A stretch of 64,000 nucleotides of DNA from Streptomyces sp. NBC_01723 (GTDB lineage Bacteria > Actinomycetota > Actinomycetes > Streptomycetales > Streptomycetaceae): contig NZ_CP109171.1 of NCBI RefSeq assembly GCF_036246005.1, forward strand, positions 1,178,001 through 1,242,000, written 5' to 3'. Positions 24,130 through 33,174 of the stretch are shown here, piece after piece (the stretch's first letter is position 1; each line of letters opens with the position of its first letter). Below the pieces are notes generated by a model, which was given only the letters and a program-made list of their open reading frames with translations, did no database searches and was not told where the DNA came from. The translations under genes and the position numbers were made by a program.

Positions 24130-25353
24130 CTACTCGGCCCCCGCCAACGCCTCCCGCAGGGGGATCGCGCCGGGCGCCCGCTCCCCCAGCGCGCCGTCCA
24201 GGTCGGCCCACAGGTCCTCGACGTCCTCCAGGCCCACCGAGAGCCGCAGCAGCCGGTCGCCGACCCCGGCGCCCCGCCGGTCGTCGGCGTCCACGATGCG
24301 GTGGCTGATGGACGCCGGGTGCTGGATGAGCGTGTCGACGCTGCCGAGGCTCACCGCCGGGGTGATCAGGCGGACGCGGCCGATGACCTCGTGCGGGTCG
24401 CCGTGGACCTCGAAGGAGACCATCGCGCCGCCGATGCGCGGATAGTGGACGCGGGCCACCCGCGGGTCGGCGGCGAGCCGGGCGACCAGCTCCGCGGCGT
24501 TGGCGGAGGCGGCCCGCACCCGCACCGGCAGGGTGGACAGGCCCCGCAGCAGCAGATAGCCGGCCAGCGGGTGCAGCACCCCGCCGGTGGCGAAGCGCAC
24601 CTGCCGCAGCCGCCCGGCGAACTCCTCGTCGCAGGCGACCACGCCGGCCAGCACGTCACCGTGCCCGCCGAGGTACTTGGTGGCGCTGTGCAGCACCAGC
24701 CGGGCCCCGTGTTCGGCGGGGCGCTGGAGCACCGGTGTGGCGAAGGTGTTGTCCACGAGCAGCGGCACCGATCCGCAGGCGTGGGCCACGGCCCGCAGGT
24801 CGACCTCGGCCAGCGTGGGGTTGGCCGGCGACTCGACCAGCACCAGGCCGGTGTCCGGGCGCAGCGCGTCCGCGACGCCCGCCGGGTCGGTCCAGGTGAC
24901 CTCGGACCCCAGCAGCCCGGCGGTCAGCAGGTGGTCGCTGCACCCGTACAGGGGCCGTACGGCCACGACGTGCCGCAGCCCCATCGAGCCGCGGACCAGC
25001 AGGACGGCGCTCAGCGCGGCCATGCCGCTGGCGAAGGCGACCGCGGACTCGGTCCCCTCCAGCTTGGCCAGCGCCGTCTCGAAGCGGGCGACGGTGGGGT
25101 TGCCGAGCCGCCCGTAGACCGGCGGGCCGTCGGGTTCGGCGCCGGTGGCGGCGAAGGCGTCGATCCGGGCGGCCTCGCCGCGGCTGTCGTACGACGGGTA
25201 GGTCGTGGACAGGTCGATGGGCGGGGCGTGCAGTCCCCGGCCGGCGAGGTCGTCGCGGCCGGCGTGCACGGCCTCGGTGGCCAGTGCCCTGCTCGTGGCG
25301 GCGGTGATGCGTACGTCGTCGGGTGGTGACGTGGGCGTGCGCGCAGAGTCCAT
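24130..25353 (-). CDS. cystathionine/methionine gamma-lyase-family PLP enzyme
   Basis: A 407-residue Cys/Met-metabolism PLP enzyme. YGRLGNPTVARFETALAKLE, the glycine-rich SGMAALSAVL, YGCSDHLL, LVDNTFATP and the PLP lysine in HSATKYLGGHGD are all present. Members perform gamma- or beta-elimination or gamma-replacement of sulfur amino acids (lyase, synthase or sulfhydrylase). The sequence does not fix which. The divergent AsnC-type gene 60 bp away is its likely regulator. A neighbouring hairpin-like operator is listed separately. Confidence 0.9.
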   Translation of the reverse strand: MDSARTPTSPPDDVRITAATSRALATEAVHAGRDDLAGRGLHAPPIDLSTTYPSYDSRGEAARIDAFAATGAEPDGPPVYGRLGNPTVARFETALAKLEGTESAVAFASGMAALSAVLLVRGSMGLRHVVAVRPLYGCSDHLLTAGLLGSEVTWTDPAGVADALRPDTGLVLVESPANPTLAEVDLRAVAHACGSVPLLVDNTFATPVLQRPAEHGARLVLHSATKYLGGHGDVLAGVVACDEEFAGRLRQVRFATGGVLHPLAGYLLLRGLSTLPVRVRAASANAAELVARLAADPRVARVHYPRIGGAMVSFEVHGDPHEVIGRVRLITPAVSLGSVDTLIQHPASISHRIVDADDRRGAGVGDRLLRLSVGLEDVEDLWADLDGALGERAPGAIPLREALAGAE

Positions 25354-25367
25354 GGGTCGAAGAATGA

Positions 25368-25391
25368 ACACCGACCGGGTCGGCATGGTGT
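25368..25391. promoter_or_regulatory. inverted repeat in the PLP enzyme/AsnC divergent promoter
   Basis: ACACC (25368-25372) and GGTGT (25387-25391) enclose CCGAC-CGG-GTCGG (25371-25383). The site is centred in the 60-bp gap between the two divergent genes and is the natural place for the AsnC-type regulator to bind. Confidence 0.5.
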
Positions 25392-25413
25392 CCGACCGTG
25401 TTACGTTCGGCCC

Positions 25414-25905
25414 ATGGCCGACTCCGTCGTACTGGATCCGGTGGATCTCCATCTGCTGCGGCTGCTGCAGAACGACGCCCGGACCACTTACCGCGATCTC
25501 GCCGCCCAGGTGGGCGTCGCCCCGTCGACCTGCCTGGACCGGGTGACCCGGCTGCGGCGGGCCGGAGTGATCCTCGGCCACCGGCTCGAACTGGACCCCG
25601 CCAAGCTGGGCCGGGGTCTCCAGGCGCTGCTCTCGGTGCAGGTGCGCCCGCACCGGCGGGAGCTGGTCGGCCCCTTCGTGGAGCGGATCAGGGCGCTGCC
25701 GGAGTCGCGCACGGTCTTCCACCTCACCGGCCCGGACGACTACCTCGTCCATGTCGCGGTGGCGGACATGACGGACCTCCAGCGGCTGGTGCTGGACGGC
25801 TTCACCTCCCGGCCGGAGGTGGCCCGGGTCGAGACGCGGCTGATCTTCCAGCAGTGGGAGTGCGGCCCGCTGCTGCCACCCTCCCCGCCGACGGCCACGC
25901 CCTGA
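25414..25905 (+). CDS. Lrp/AsnC-family transcriptional regulator
   Basis: A 163-residue regulator. The N-terminal helix-turn-helix reads LDPVDLHLLRLLQNDARTTY, then DLAAQVGVAPSTCLDRVTRL; the C-terminal RAM domain with HLTGPDDYLVHVAV binds amino acids and forms dimers or octamers. No Shine-Dalgarno precedes the ATG, so a leaderless message is likely. Its divergence from the sulfur amino acid PLP enzyme suggests it senses a sulfur amino acid and controls that gene. Confidence 0.92.
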   Translation: MADSVVLDPVDLHLLRLLQNDARTTYRDLAAQVGVAPSTCLDRVTRLRRAGVILGHRLELDPAKLGRGLQALLSVQVRPHRRELVGPFVERIRALPESRTVFHLTGPDDYLVHVAVADMTDLQRLVLDGFTSRPEVARVETRLIFQQWECGPLLPPSPPTATP

Positions 25906-25983
25906 GCGAAATCCGGCCGCGCACGGCTGCGGGCCCGGTTCACCGGGCTGACGCGGCACCGGTATCCGTATGAGGATGTCCGC

Positions 25984-27672
25984 ATGTCAGAGACCAAGAG
26001 CCCGCTGCCCCGCGAGGTCGCCGACGCCTACGTCGACGACCTCATCGCCCTCGACCCGGTCACCGGTACCTATCTCGGCGTCGCCGAGAGCTCGAGCCTC
26101 CTGCCCGACTTCTCGCCCGCGGGGCAGGAGGCCCTCGCGGAGCTGGCCAGGACCACCCTGGCCCGGCTGGACGAGGCGGAGCGCCGGCCCGGCGGGGACA
26201 GCGACGTGGAGCGGCGCTGCGCCCGGCTGCTGCGCGAGCGCCTCACGGCGGAACTGGCCGTGCACGAGGCCGACGAGGGCCTGCGCTCGGTCGGCAACAT
26301 GGGCACCGCCGCCCACTCGGTGCGCGAGGTCTTCACCATCACGCCGACGCAGACCGAGGAGGACTGGGCCCGCGTCGCCGAGCGGCTGCGCGCGGTACCG
26401 GCGGCGTTCGCGGGCTACCGCGCGTCGCTGGCCCTGGGCCTGGAGCGGAAGCTGTACGCGGGGCCGCGGCCGACCGCGACCTTCGTCGAGCAGCTCGGCG
26501 AGTGGGCGGACACCGGCGAGGGGCGCGGCTGGTTCGAGGACTTCGCCGCCGACGGGCCGGACGCGCTGCGCGCGGAGCTGGACGAGGCCGCGCGGGGCGC
26601 GACGGCGTCGGTGGTGGAGCTGCGGGACTGGATGCGCGACGTGTACGCCCCGGCGGTCGAGGGCGCCCCCGACACGGTGGGCCGGGAGCGCTACGCCCGC
26701 TGGTCGCGCTACTACAACGGCACCGACCTGGACCTGGACGAGGCGTACGCGTACGGCTGGGCCGAGTACCACCGGCTGCTCGCCGAGATGAAGGCGGAGG
26801 CCGAGAAGATCCTCCCCGGGGCCGGGACGCCGTGGGTGGCGCTGGCCCACCTGGACGAGCACGGCAAGCACATCGAGGGCGTCGACGAGGTCCGCGACTG
26901 GCTGCAGGGCCTGATGGACCAGGCGATCGAGCAGCTGGACGGCACGCACTTCGAACTCGCCGAGCGGGTGCGGCGGGTGGAGTCGCGGATCGCCCCGCCG
27001 GGCAGCGCGGCGGCCCCGTACTACACGTCGCCGTCGGAGGACTTCTCCCGTCCCGGCCGCACCTGGCTGCCGACGATGGGCCAGACCCGCTTCCCGGTGT
27101 ACGACCTGGTGTCGACCTGGTACCACGAGGGCGTTCCGGGCCACCACCTCCAGCTGGCCCAGTGGACGCACGTCGCGGCGGACCTCTCCCGCTACCAGGC
27201 CTCCGTGGGCATGGTCAGCGCCAACGCCGAGGGCTGGGCGCTGTACGCGGAGCGGCTGATGGACGAGCTGGGCTTCCTCACCGACGCGGAGCAGCGCCTC
27301 GGGTACCTGGACGCGCAGATGATGCGGGCCGCCCGGGTCATCGTGGACATCGGCATGCACCTGGAGCTGGAGATCCCGGCGGACTCGCCGTTCCACCCGG
27401 GCGAGCGCTGGACGCCGAAGCTGGCGCAGGAGTTCTTCGGCGCGCACAGCAGCCGACCGGCGGACTTCGTGGAGAGCGAGCTGACCCGCTATCTGACGAT
27501 CCCGGGCCAGGCGATCGGCTACAAGCTCGGGGAGCGGGCGTGGCTGCTGGGCAGGGAGAAGGCCCGCGAGCGGCACGGCGACGCCTTCGACCCGAAGGCG
27601 TGGCACATGGCGGCCCTCTCCCAGGGCTCGCTGGGCCTGGACGACCTGGTGGACGAGCTGTCCCGGCTCTGA
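25984..27672 (+). CDS. DUF885-family metallopeptidase-like protein
   Basis: A 562-residue cytoplasmic protein of the DUF885 family. The C-terminal half contains WYHEGVPGHHLQLAQ, a His-Glu-...-His metal site reminiscent of gluzincins, and ANAEGWALYAERLMDELG, a second Glu ligand region typical of the family. No signal peptide is seen. Function in Streptomyces is not established; peptidase activity is a reasonable inference. GAGG lies 9 nt before the ATG. It ends 7 bp from the convergent SDR gene. Confidence 0.85.
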   Translation: MSETKSPLPREVADAYVDDLIALDPVTGTYLGVAESSSLLPDFSPAGQEALAELARTTLARLDEAERRPGGDSDVERRCARLLRERLTAELAVHEADEGLRSVGNMGTAAHSVREVFTITPTQTEEDWARVAERLRAVPAAFAGYRASLALGLERKLYAGPRPTATFVEQLGEWADTGEGRGWFEDFAADGPDALRAELDEAARGATASVVELRDWMRDVYAPAVEGAPDTVGRERYARWSRYYNGTDLDLDEAYAYGWAEYHRLLAEMKAEAEKILPGAGTPWVALAHLDEHGKHIEGVDEVRDWLQGLMDQAIEQLDGTHFELAERVRRVESRIAPPGSAAAPYYTSPSEDFSRPGRTWLPTMGQTRFPVYDLVSTWYHEGVPGHHLQLAQWTHVAADLSRYQASVGMVSANAEGWALYAERLMDELGFLTDAEQRLGYLDAQMMRAARVIVDIGMHLELEIPADSPFHPGERWTPKLAQEFFGAHSSRPADFVESELTRYLTIPGQAIGYKLGERAWLLGREKARERHGDAFDPKAWHMAALSQGSLGLDDLVDELSRL

Positions 27673-27679
27673 CGGGCGG

Positions 27680-28525
27680 TCACCGGCGGAAGCCTCCCTC
27701 CGAGTCGACGACCTGACCGGTGACCCACTCCGCCTCGTCCGTGGCAAGCCACGCGATGAGGCGGGCCGGGTCGTCGGGCATGCCCCAGCGTCCGCCGGGG
27801 AAGCACGCGGCGACGGCCTCGTAGGCGTCGCCGGTCAGGTAACCGGTGTCCACGGGACCGGGGTTGACCGCGTTCACCGTGACGGCGTGCTCGGCGAGGG
27901 TCGTCGCCAGGGAGCGGGTGACGGACGCCAGCGCGCCCTTCTGGAGCGCGTAGGCGATCTCGCCCGGCATGCCGCCGGCGATGTCCTGGCCGGAGGTCAT
28001 CATCACGACGCGTCCGCCCGGGGTCCGGGGCGGCAGTGCGGCGCGGTGCCGGGCGTACGCCTGGACCAGCAGCAGTACCGAGCGGGTGTCGACCTGCCAG
28101 TGCGCGTCGAGCATCGCGGCGTCGATCGTGTGCAGGGTGCCGTCGGAGCCGCTGAGGGCGTGATTGGCGACCAGGACGTCCAGTCGCCCGCCGAGCTCCT
28201 CGGCGGCGGTGGCGACGAGGCGGGCGGGCGCGTCCGGGGCGGAGAGGTCGGCGGGGCCCTCGTGCACGGCGGCGTCCGGGTCCCCCAGGGCGGCGCGGAC
28301 GGAGGCGGTGACGTCCTCGACGCGGTCGGCGCCCCAGGGCATGGCGGCGTCGTGCGGGACGTGGTGGTGCAGGTAGACGCTCGCGCCGTGGGCGGCGAGC
28401 CGGCGGGCCACGGCGTGGCCGATGCCGCCGCGCCGGCTGGCACCGGTGACGAGGGCGGTACGGCCGCGCAGGGGCAGCGGGTCGCGGCGCAGCTCTTCGG
28501 GGGTGGGGTGCGGAAGTGGAGGCAT
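27680..28525 (-). CDS. SDR-family oxidoreductase
   Basis: A 281-residue short-chain dehydrogenase. ALVTGASRRGGIGHAVA is a slightly extended NAD(P)-binding glycine motif (two extra residues before GIG); VANHAL replaces the usual NNAG; the catalytic Ser is in VMMTSGQD and Tyr-Lys in YALQK. VNAVNPGPVDTGYL and TGQVVDSEGGF complete the fold. The relaxed motif is typical of a small SDR subgroup with 3-ketoacyl reductase annotation. ATG 28525 is used; an in-frame GTG two codons upstream is possible, and neither has a clear ribosome site. Confidence 0.85.
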   Translation of the reverse strand: MPPLPHPTPEELRRDPLPLRGRTALVTGASRRGGIGHAVARRLAAHGASVYLHHHVPHDAAMPWGADRVEDVTASVRAALGDPDAAVHEGPADLSAPDAPARLVATAAEELGGRLDVLVANHALSGSDGTLHTIDAAMLDAHWQVDTRSVLLLVQAYARHRAALPPRTPGGRVVMMTSGQDIAGGMPGEIAYALQKGALASVTRSLATTLAEHAVTVNAVNPGPVDTGYLTGDAYEAVAACFPGGRWGMPDDPARLIAWLATDEAEWVTGQVVDSEGGFRR

Positions 28526-28578
28526 GGGCACCCATGATGGGCGGGCCGCGGCGGCCCCGCACGTCAATATCGCGGCGG

Positions 28579-29097
28579 CTACCGGTCGGCGAGCCGCCGC
28601 AGCTGGACCAGGCTCAGCCATGTCTCCGCGCCCGGGCGAGCCTCGGCCGCGCGCACCGCGTACCGGCCGGGGTCGAGCGCGACCCGCACGCGCCCCGCAC
28701 GCTCCGAAGCGGCGCCGGGCCAGGCGGCGTCGAACAGGAGCACCGGTCCCGGCACGCGCCAGGCCACCTCGGGCTCCCACTCGGCCGTGTGGAGGGCGGC
28801 GGGCACCCCGGCCAGCACCTCGTCCTCGGAGTCGGCGGCGCACCAGCGGACGAAGGTCCCGTGCTCGGGCAGATAGGCGGTCGAGGCGGGTTCGTCGCCG
28901 AGCACCAGGGCGGTGGAGTCGCCGACCGGGAGGAGTCCGACGTAGCCGTCGACCTCGCAGGCCCGGTCGTAGTCGGAGTCCGCGTCCTCGCCGTCGGCAC
29001 CGGTCCAGAACGGCAGGACCGTCTCCGGAACCGCTATGAGCGGGCCCCCGCCCGACTCGACCCACTCCACCGCGCCCGGCTCCGCGTATCGCACCAT
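28579..29097 (-). CDS. Imm21-family immunity protein, orphan
   Basis: A 172-residue protein matching the Imm21 pattern: WVESGGGPLIAVPETVLPFW near the start, DYDRACEVDGYVG, LVLGDEPASTAYLP, and FVRWCAADSEDE, ending with WLSLVQLRRL. Imm21 proteins are predicted cytoplasmic antidotes to polymorphic toxins. No toxin, WXG/RHS or secretion gene is adjacent, so here it is an orphan. It is followed downstream on the same strand by the SDR gene and preceded by the rhodanese gene (21-bp gap), so all three may share transcription. Confidence 0.8.
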   Translation of the reverse strand: MVRYAEPGAVEWVESGGGPLIAVPETVLPFWTGADGEDADSDYDRACEVDGYVGLLPVGDSTALVLGDEPASTAYLPEHGTFVRWCAADSEDEVLAGVPAALHTAEWEPEVAWRVPGPVLLFDAAWPGAASERAGRVRVALDPGRYAVRAAEARPGAETWLSLVQLRRLADR

Positions 29098-29118
29098 GCG
29101 GCAGAACCTACACGCCGG

Positions 29119-29595
29119 TCAGCAGCCGCAGTCGTCCGCGTCCACCGGGACGGTGAGGGGGTCGGCGGCAGGGTGTTCGGTGCCCCGCCGGGTCTCGTAG
29201 GCGAAGCCCTCGCGCACCCAGTACTCGAAGCCGCCGCGCATCTCCTTGACGGGGTAGCCGAGTTCGGCGAGGGCGAGGGCCGCGCGGGTGGCGCCGTCGC
29301 AGGCGGGTCCCCAGCAGTACGTGACCACCGGTACGGCGGGGTCGAGGAGGTGCCCGGCCTGTTCGGCGACGTGCGCGGTGGGCAGATGGACGGCGCCGGG
29401 TACGTGGCCCTGGTCCCAGGACTCGGTGGACCGGCAGTCCACCAGTGTGAATCCGGGGCCGCCGTCGGCCGCCATCGCGGCGGCGACGTCGGAGACGTCG
29501 GTGTGGAAGGCGAGGCTCGCCCGGAAGTACGCGGCGGCCTCGGCGGGCGGCGCGGGGGCGACGCGCAGGACGGGGTTGACGGTGGTGACGCTCAT
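29119..29595 (-). CDS. rhodanese-like sulfurtransferase
   Basis: A 158-residue single-domain rhodanese. LVDCRSTESWDQGHVPGAVH is the N-terminal signature, and the active-site Cys lies in VTYCWGPACDGATRA, a loop of single-domain rhodanese length. EMRGGFEYWVREGF is the C-terminal signature. It would transfer sulfane sulfur to an acceptor such as cyanide or thiols. The C-terminal DDCGC adds two unusual cysteines. It is divergent from an AsnC-type regulator gene. Confidence 0.9.
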   Translation of the reverse strand: MSVTTVNPVLRVAPAPPAEAAAYFRASLAFHTDVSDVAAAMAADGGPGFTLVDCRSTESWDQGHVPGAVHLPTAHVAEQAGHLLDPAVPVVTYCWGPACDGATRAALALAELGYPVKEMRGGFEYWVREGFAYETRRGTEHPAADPLTVPVDADDCGC

Positions 29596-29665
29596 GGTCC
29601 GGCCTCTCCTCGATGGATCTTCCGGTTCAGAAATCTACGGTCGGCAACCATCAACCTGAACGGCG

Positions 29666-29699
29666 ATTCCCCGGCCTTTCGTTTGTCGTGCCGGGGATT
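29666..29699. promoter_or_regulatory. inverted repeat upstream of the AsnC-type gene
   Basis: TTCCCCGG (29667-29674) and CCGGGGAT (29691-29698) face each other across 16 nt in the 122-bp rhodanese/AsnC divergent region. A possible operator for the AsnC-type protein. Confidence 0.4.
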
Positions 29700-29717
29700 C
29701 CCTGCTATCCATCCCCC

Positions 29718-30164
29718 ATGGCCGAGTATTCCCCGGACGCCACCGACTGGCTCATCCTCGACGCGCTGCAGCGCAACGGGCGGGCCGGTTTCGCCGAGCT
29801 GGCCCGTGCCGTGTCGATGTCCGCGAGCGCGGTGACCGAGCGGGTGCGGCGGCTGGAGGAGGCCGGGATCATCCAGGGGTACGCGGCGGTCGTCGACCCC
29901 GAGCGGCTGGGGCTGCCGATCCTGGCGTTCGTGCGGCTGCGCTATCCGGTCGCCAACTACAAGCCGTTCCACGACCTGGTCGCGGTCATGCCCGAGATCC
30001 TGGAGGCGCACCACGTCACGGGCGACGACTGCTTCGTCATCAAGGTGGCGGCCCGTTCGATGCGGCACCTGGAGGAGGTGTCCGGCCGGATCAGCGCCCT
30101 GGGCTCGGTCACGACGAGCGTCGTGTACTCCTCGCCGCTCCCCCGCCGCCCCCTGGGCCGCTGA
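29718..30164 (+). CDS. Lrp/AsnC-family transcriptional regulator
   Basis: A 148-residue regulator with an N-terminal helix-turn-helix (ATDWLILDALQRNGRAGF, then ELARAVSMSASAVTERVRRL) and a RAM ligand domain (HHVTGDDCFVIKVAARSM). The frame is open upstream to 29613 but ATG 29718 gives the normal family length. Divergent from the rhodanese gene, which is its most likely target together with the Imm21 and SDR genes downstream. Confidence 0.9.
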   Translation: MAEYSPDATDWLILDALQRNGRAGFAELARAVSMSASAVTERVRRLEEAGIIQGYAAVVDPERLGLPILAFVRLRYPVANYKPFHDLVAVMPEILEAHHVTGDDCFVIKVAARSMRHLEEVSGRISALGSVTTSVVYSSPLPRRPLGR

Positions 30165-30180
30165 GGCCCGCCGGGGCCGG

Positions 30181-33174
30181 TCAGCCGGTGCCCCGTTGGC
30201 GCAGCGCGGACCCCGACCGTCCCTTCACGACCTCCAGTTGGGCGTGGACCCGGCGCCGCAGGTCGGCCACGTGGCTGACGATGCCGACGCTGCGGTCCCG
30301 TTCGCGCAGGGAGTCGAGGACGTCGAGGACCTCGTCGAGGGTCTGGTCGTCGAGGCTGCCGAAGCCCTCGTCGATGAAGAGGGTGTCCAGGCGGACGCCG
30401 CCGGCCTCGTCCGTGACGACGTCGGCGAGGCCGAGCGCGAGGGCCAGCGAGGCGAAGAACGTCTCGCCGCCGGAGAGCGTGGCCGTGTCGCGCTCCCGGC
30501 CGGTCCAGGCGTCGACGACGTGCAGACCGAGGCCGCTGCGGCCGCGGCCGGTGCGGTCGTCGGAGTGGACCAGGGTGTAGCGGCCGGCGGACATGCGGGT
30601 GAGCCGCGCGGTCGCGGCCGCGGCGACCTGTTCGAGGCGGGCGGCCAGGACGTAGGACTCCAGGCGCATCCGGCGGTCGTTGTCCGCGGAGGTGCCCGCG
30701 GCGAGGCCGGCCAGCCGGGCGACGCGGGTGTGCTCCTCGCGCAGCGGGGCGAGCCGGTGCACCGAGTCGGTGGCCCGCGCGGAGAGCCGGTCCAGCTCGG
30801 CGCAGCGCCGGGCGGCGGCGTCGTGGGCGGAGGACGCCTCGCGCAGGCGCCGGCCCGCGTCGGCGGCGGCGCGTTCGGCCGCGGCGGGGTCGGCCTGCGG
30901 GCGGCGGGCCGCGTCGGCGGTGTCGGGCTCGGCGAGGACCGCGCGGACGGCGGTCTCCTCCGCGTCCCGGGCGTCGAGCCGGTGCTGCAGCTCGCGGTGG
31001 GCGTCGTCGTCGAGCAGCGCGGCGGCGGCGTCCGCCGGGGTGTCGAAGCCGGCCCGGAAGGCGGCGTCGGCGAGGCGCGCGTCGGCGTCCTTGAGCCGCT
31101 GGGCGGCCTCCTCCGCGGCGCGGGCGGTGTCGGCGGCGTCGGTGAGCAGGGCGGCCCGGTGCTCCAGTTGGGCGGCTCGTGCCGCGACGCTCCCGGCGGT
31201 GCCGCGGGCCCGGGTCAGCTCCTGCTCCAGCGCGGCCCGCTCACTCTCCAGCCGCTCGCGGCCCGCGACCCGGGAGGCGGACCGTACGGCGGCCTGCTGC
31301 TGGGCGGCGACGCGCTGCTCGCGTTCGTCCCCCGCGCGGCGCAGCTCCTCCTGCGCCGCGTGCAGCCGGGAACCGGCCGCGCGCATCCGCTCGTACTCGC
31401 GCTCCAGCTCCTCGGCCTCCTCGGCCAGCCGGGCGGTGGGCGCGTCCCCGGCCTCGGCCGTCGCGGCGGCCAGCGCCTCGCGTACGGTGCCCAGGCGCCG
31501 TTCGGCGTCCGCGCGGCGCTCGTCGGCCTGCTGGTAGGCGGTCAGGGCCCGCTCCTCCGCCGCGCGGTCGACGTGGCCGTCGATCCGGCGGGCGGGGGCG
31601 GGGTGTTCGGTGGCGCCGCAGACCGCGCAGGGCGCTCCGTCGGTGAGGCCGGCCGCGAGTTCGGCGGCGATGCCGCTCAGCCGCTGCTCCTTGAGGTCGA
31701 GCCAGTGGGCGCGGGCCGCGACGGCCTCCTCGGCCGAGGCGAGTGCCCGGCGCTGGGCCTCGTCGGTGTCGGCGGCGAACTGGTCACGCTGCCGGGCCGC
31801 GGTCAGCCGCCGCCGCGCGGGGTCGCGTTGCACGGCGAGCTGTTCGGCGCGGGTCGCGGCCTCCTGGGCGTCGTCGACGCGTGCCTGGAGGCCGGTGCGG
31901 GTGGCCTCCCAGTCGGCGAGCCAGGTCTCCGCCTCGTGCCGGACGTCGTCGTCGGCGCGTTCCTGACGGTCCAGTACGTCCCGCTCCTCGACCAGTTCGG
32001 CGAGGCGCCGCTCGGCCCGGCGGGCCGACTCCAGGCCGCCCAGTTCCTCGGCGGCCCGGCGGGCGGCGGCGGCCAGTCCGGCGGCACCGGCGTCGGCGAG
32101 GGCCGCCGGCAACTGGGCACGCGCGCGTGCCTCCGCGGCCGCCGCCCGCCCGTGGTCGGCGTCCGCGGCGTCCCGCAGCTCCAGTGCGGGTGCGACCGCC
32201 TCGGCCTTGCGGGACCGCTCCATGCGCCGCTGCGCGGCCTGGTGGGCCTCGGTGCGCTCCGCCAGCCGCTCGGCCCGCTCCCGCGCCTGGGCGAACCGGC
32301 GCTGCAAGCGGTCCAGTTCGCGTGCGTCGGCGAGGGCGCGGTCGGCGGCGGCGTGTGCGGACTCGGCGGTGGTGAGGCGGCAGTCGGCGACGGTCAGCAG
32401 TTCGCGGGCCGTGGAGCGGGCGACGGCGGCGGCGCCGAGGACGGTCTCGGCCAGGCCCGGCTCGCCCGGTGCCAGTTCCGGCAGTTCCATGGCGTCGCCG
32501 GCCGCCTGCTGCATCCGGTGGGCGTCGGCCAGGAGCGCGGCGTCGCCGTCCCGGACCCGGGCCTCGGTCGTCCGGCGCCGTTCGGCGAGGCGCTGCTCGA
32601 CCTCGGCGAAGCGCCGGGTGTCGAAGAGGCGGCCGAGCAGCTTGCCGCGGGCCTCCGCGTCGGCGCGCAGGAAGCGCGCGAAATCGCCCTGGGGCAACAG
32701 CACGACCTGGCAGAACTGCTCGCGGCTCATGCCGAGCAGTTGCGTGACCTCCTCGCCGATCTCCTGGTGGGAGCGGCTCAGGTCCTTCCAGGCCCCGGCG
32801 GTCGCGTCGTACTCGCGCAGCCAGGTCTGGGCCTTGTCGACGGTGGTGCCCTTGCCGCGCAGCTTCGGCCGCTGCCACGGCGGCTGCCGGGTGATCTCGA
32901 GGCGCCGTCCGGCGACGGTGAGTTCGAGCCGGACCTCGGTGCGGGTGCCGGTCGCCGCGTGGTCGCTGCGCAGGGTCATGCCCTGGCCGCTCTGCCGGGC
33001 TCCGGGCACGGAGCCGTACAGCGCGTAGCAGACGGCGTCGAGGACGGACGTCTTGCCCGCGCCGGTGGGACCGTGCAGCAGGAAGATGCCGGCCCCGGAC
33101 AGGTCGTCGAAGTCGACGCTCTGCTCGCCGCCGAAGGGGCCGAAGGCGGTGAGGTCCAGCCGGTGCAGCCTCAC
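30181..33174 (-). CDS. sbcC: SbcC exonuclease subunit (SMC-like ATPase)
   Basis: A 997-residue Rad50/SbcC ATPase. Walker A is GPTGAGKT (35-42); long coiled-coil arms rich in Ala, Arg and Glu flank a zinc hook CAVC; the ABC signature LSGGETFFASLALALGLADV and Walker B LFIDEGFGSLDD lie near the C-terminus. With SbcD it forms the nuclease complex that opens DNA hairpins and processes ends. The GTG start overlaps the SbcD stop as GTGA at 33171-33174, with GGAGGT upstream: translational coupling keeps the subunits in step. Confidence 0.95.
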   Translation of the reverse strand: MRLHRLDLTAFGPFGGEQSVDFDDLSGAGIFLLHGPTGAGKTSVLDAVCYALYGSVPGARQSGQGMTLRSDHAATGTRTEVRLELTVAGRRLEITRQPPWQRPKLRGKGTTVDKAQTWLREYDATAGAWKDLSRSHQEIGEEVTQLLGMSREQFCQVVLLPQGDFARFLRADAEARGKLLGRLFDTRRFAEVEQRLAERRRTTEARVRDGDAALLADAHRMQQAAGDAMELPELAPGEPGLAETVLGAAAVARSTARELLTVADCRLTTAESAHAAADRALADARELDRLQRRFAQARERAERLAERTEAHQAAQRRMERSRKAEAVAPALELRDAADADHGRAAAAEARARAQLPAALADAGAAGLAAAARRAAEELGGLESARRAERRLAELVEERDVLDRQERADDDVRHEAETWLADWEATRTGLQARVDDAQEAATRAEQLAVQRDPARRRLTAARQRDQFAADTDEAQRRALASAEEAVAARAHWLDLKEQRLSGIAAELAAGLTDGAPCAVCGATEHPAPARRIDGHVDRAAEERALTAYQQADERRADAERRLGTVREALAAATAEAGDAPTARLAEEAEELEREYERMRAAGSRLHAAQEELRRAGDEREQRVAAQQQAAVRSASRVAGRERLESERAALEQELTRARGTAGSVAARAAQLEHRAALLTDAADTARAAEEAAQRLKDADARLADAAFRAGFDTPADAAAALLDDDAHRELQHRLDARDAEETAVRAVLAEPDTADAARRPQADPAAAERAAADAGRRLREASSAHDAAARRCAELDRLSARATDSVHRLAPLREEHTRVARLAGLAAGTSADNDRRMRLESYVLAARLEQVAAAATARLTRMSAGRYTLVHSDDRTGRGRSGLGLHVVDAWTGRERDTATLSGGETFFASLALALGLADVVTDEAGGVRLDTLFIDEGFGSLDDQTLDEVLDVLDSLRERDRSVGIVSHVADLRRRVHAQLEVVKGRSGSALRQRGTG

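Noticed and set aside
28500..29100. Toxin gene partner for Imm21
   Set aside because: The flanking genes are an SDR and a rhodanese; no toxin, repeat or secretion domain was seen nearby.
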